Assembly (NCBI GenBank): GCA_027346035.1
Contig: DAIESZ010000180.1
Location: forward strand, 1-5,205
Length of the DNA stretch: 5,205 bases
Direction: 5' to 3'
Source of the DNA: Propionibacteriaceae bacterium
GTDB taxonomy: Bacteria; Actinomycetota; Actinomycetes; Propionibacteriales; Propionibacteriaceae
In this document: piece after piece, positions 4,758 through 5,205 of the stretch
How the letters are laid out: every line of letters starts with the position of its first letter
Position numbering within the stretch: position 1 is the stretch's first letter
Program-made: the position numbers and the translations under genes
The notes under the pieces: model-generated
Seen by the model: only the letters and a program-made list of their open reading frames with translations
Databases searched by the model: none
What the model was told of the DNA's origin: nothing

Positions 4758-5205
4758 ATGCCCACACCGGCCGTCATCGATGCCGGGACGACCCTGTCCC
4801 TCGCCGATGTCGCGCGCTTGGCGAGGGTCGAGCGTCCGGTGGTCACCATGTGGCGCAGGCGCCCGCTCGCCGATGCCCCCTTCCCCCGGGCCGACGAACA
4901 CTCGCGCTACGACGCCCGGGCGATCGCCGACTGGCTCGAACGCACCGGCCGCGGCAACAATCCGCACCCGCGGGCCGAGCTCGCGTTGGCGTCGGCGGCC
5001 GCCCCCGGCACCGCCCCCGCCCGCCTTCGTGACCTGCTGTACCTGGTCGCCGCCCGCGCGGTCACCGACCGGGCCCTCACCGACACCGACCCCGACGACC
5101 TGCTCGACCTCGTCGACGAACTCGACCCCGACGACCAGTGGCTGTTCGGTGAACTCGACCAGGTCGACATCCCCGGGTTGAGCAGCGATGCCGACGCGAT
5201 CGTGG
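4758..5205 (+). CDS. Partial gene: N-terminal helix-turn-helix of a larger protein, possibly an N-6 DNA methylase
   Basis: The frame is open from ATG 4758 to the window end (149 complete codons, no stop), so the gene is truncated by the window. Residues 13-35 form a helix-turn-helix (SLADVARLARVERPVVTMWRR). It is followed by a MerR/AlpA-like wing, FPRADEHSRYDARAIADWL (42-60), and the motif ERTGRGNN (61-68). Residues 86-134 look helical and become strongly acidic, with DPDD twice (111-114 and 123-126). This N-terminal pattern (HTH, WL..TGRGNN, ELDPDDQ) resembles what I remember of large actinobacterial proteins annotated as N-6 DNA methylase. The diagnostic methyltransferase motifs would lie outside the window, so the function is inference. 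A plain transcription regulator is the main alternative. The start is supported by a leaderless -10 element. Confidence 0.7.
   Translation, partial: MPTPAVIDAGTTLSLADVARLARVERPVVTMWRRRPLADAPFPRADEHSRYDARAIADWLERTGRGNNPHPRAELALASAAAPGTAPARLRDLLYLVAARAVTDRALTDTDPDDLLDLVDELDPDDQWLFGELDQVDIPGLSSDADAIV

Overview
The window is very G+C-rich, with strong G/C bias at third codon positions, a GTG start, leaderless-looking -10 elements (TANNNT six bases before the start codon), a KstD-type flavoenzyme and a DUF4352 lipoprotein. Together these point to the chromosome of an actinomycete (Actinomycetota). I cannot name the genus. There are no RNA genes, insertion sequences or CRISPR arrays.

Layout. 1-153: regulatory intergenic region with two AACGT-N3-ACGTT boxes that also form one long hairpin, then a 25-bp palindrome over the presumed promoter. 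154-1267: a two-gene + strand operon encoding an SPFH (stomatin/flotillin-like) membrane protein and a 66-residue ribbon-helix-helix (RHH) DNA-binding protein. 1268-1291: short convergent gap. 1292-2980 (-): a 562-residue FAD enzyme of the 3-ketosteroid Delta1-dehydrogenase (KstD) family with the four family active-site residues in place. 2981-3042: divergent promoter region with a palindromic operator. 3043-3606 (+): a TetR-family regulator. 3622-3843 (-): a probable small two-helix membrane protein gene broken by two opposite frameshifts. 3844-4008: two strong hairpins and no convincing gene. 4009-4575 (-): a DUF4352 lipoprotein. 4576-4757: divergent intergenic region with a perfect palindrome and a leaderless promoter. 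4758-5205 (+): the start of a larger gene with an N-terminal helix-turn-helix that runs off the window.

How the parts may work together. The RHH protein is the natural candidate to autoregulate the SPFH operon through the palindrome, which consists of two 11-bp tandem repeats, a typical RHH operator layout. The TetR protein probably represses itself, and perhaps the divergent KstD-family gene, through ACCGGACA-N4-TGTCCGGT. The right-hand gene resembles, from memory, the N-termini of large actinobacterial N-6 DNA methylases, so a restriction or defence locus may begin there, but the catalytic part is outside the window.

The least described element is the SPFH-RHH operon with its operator. The rest is ordinary accessory metabolism, regulation and envelope genes.
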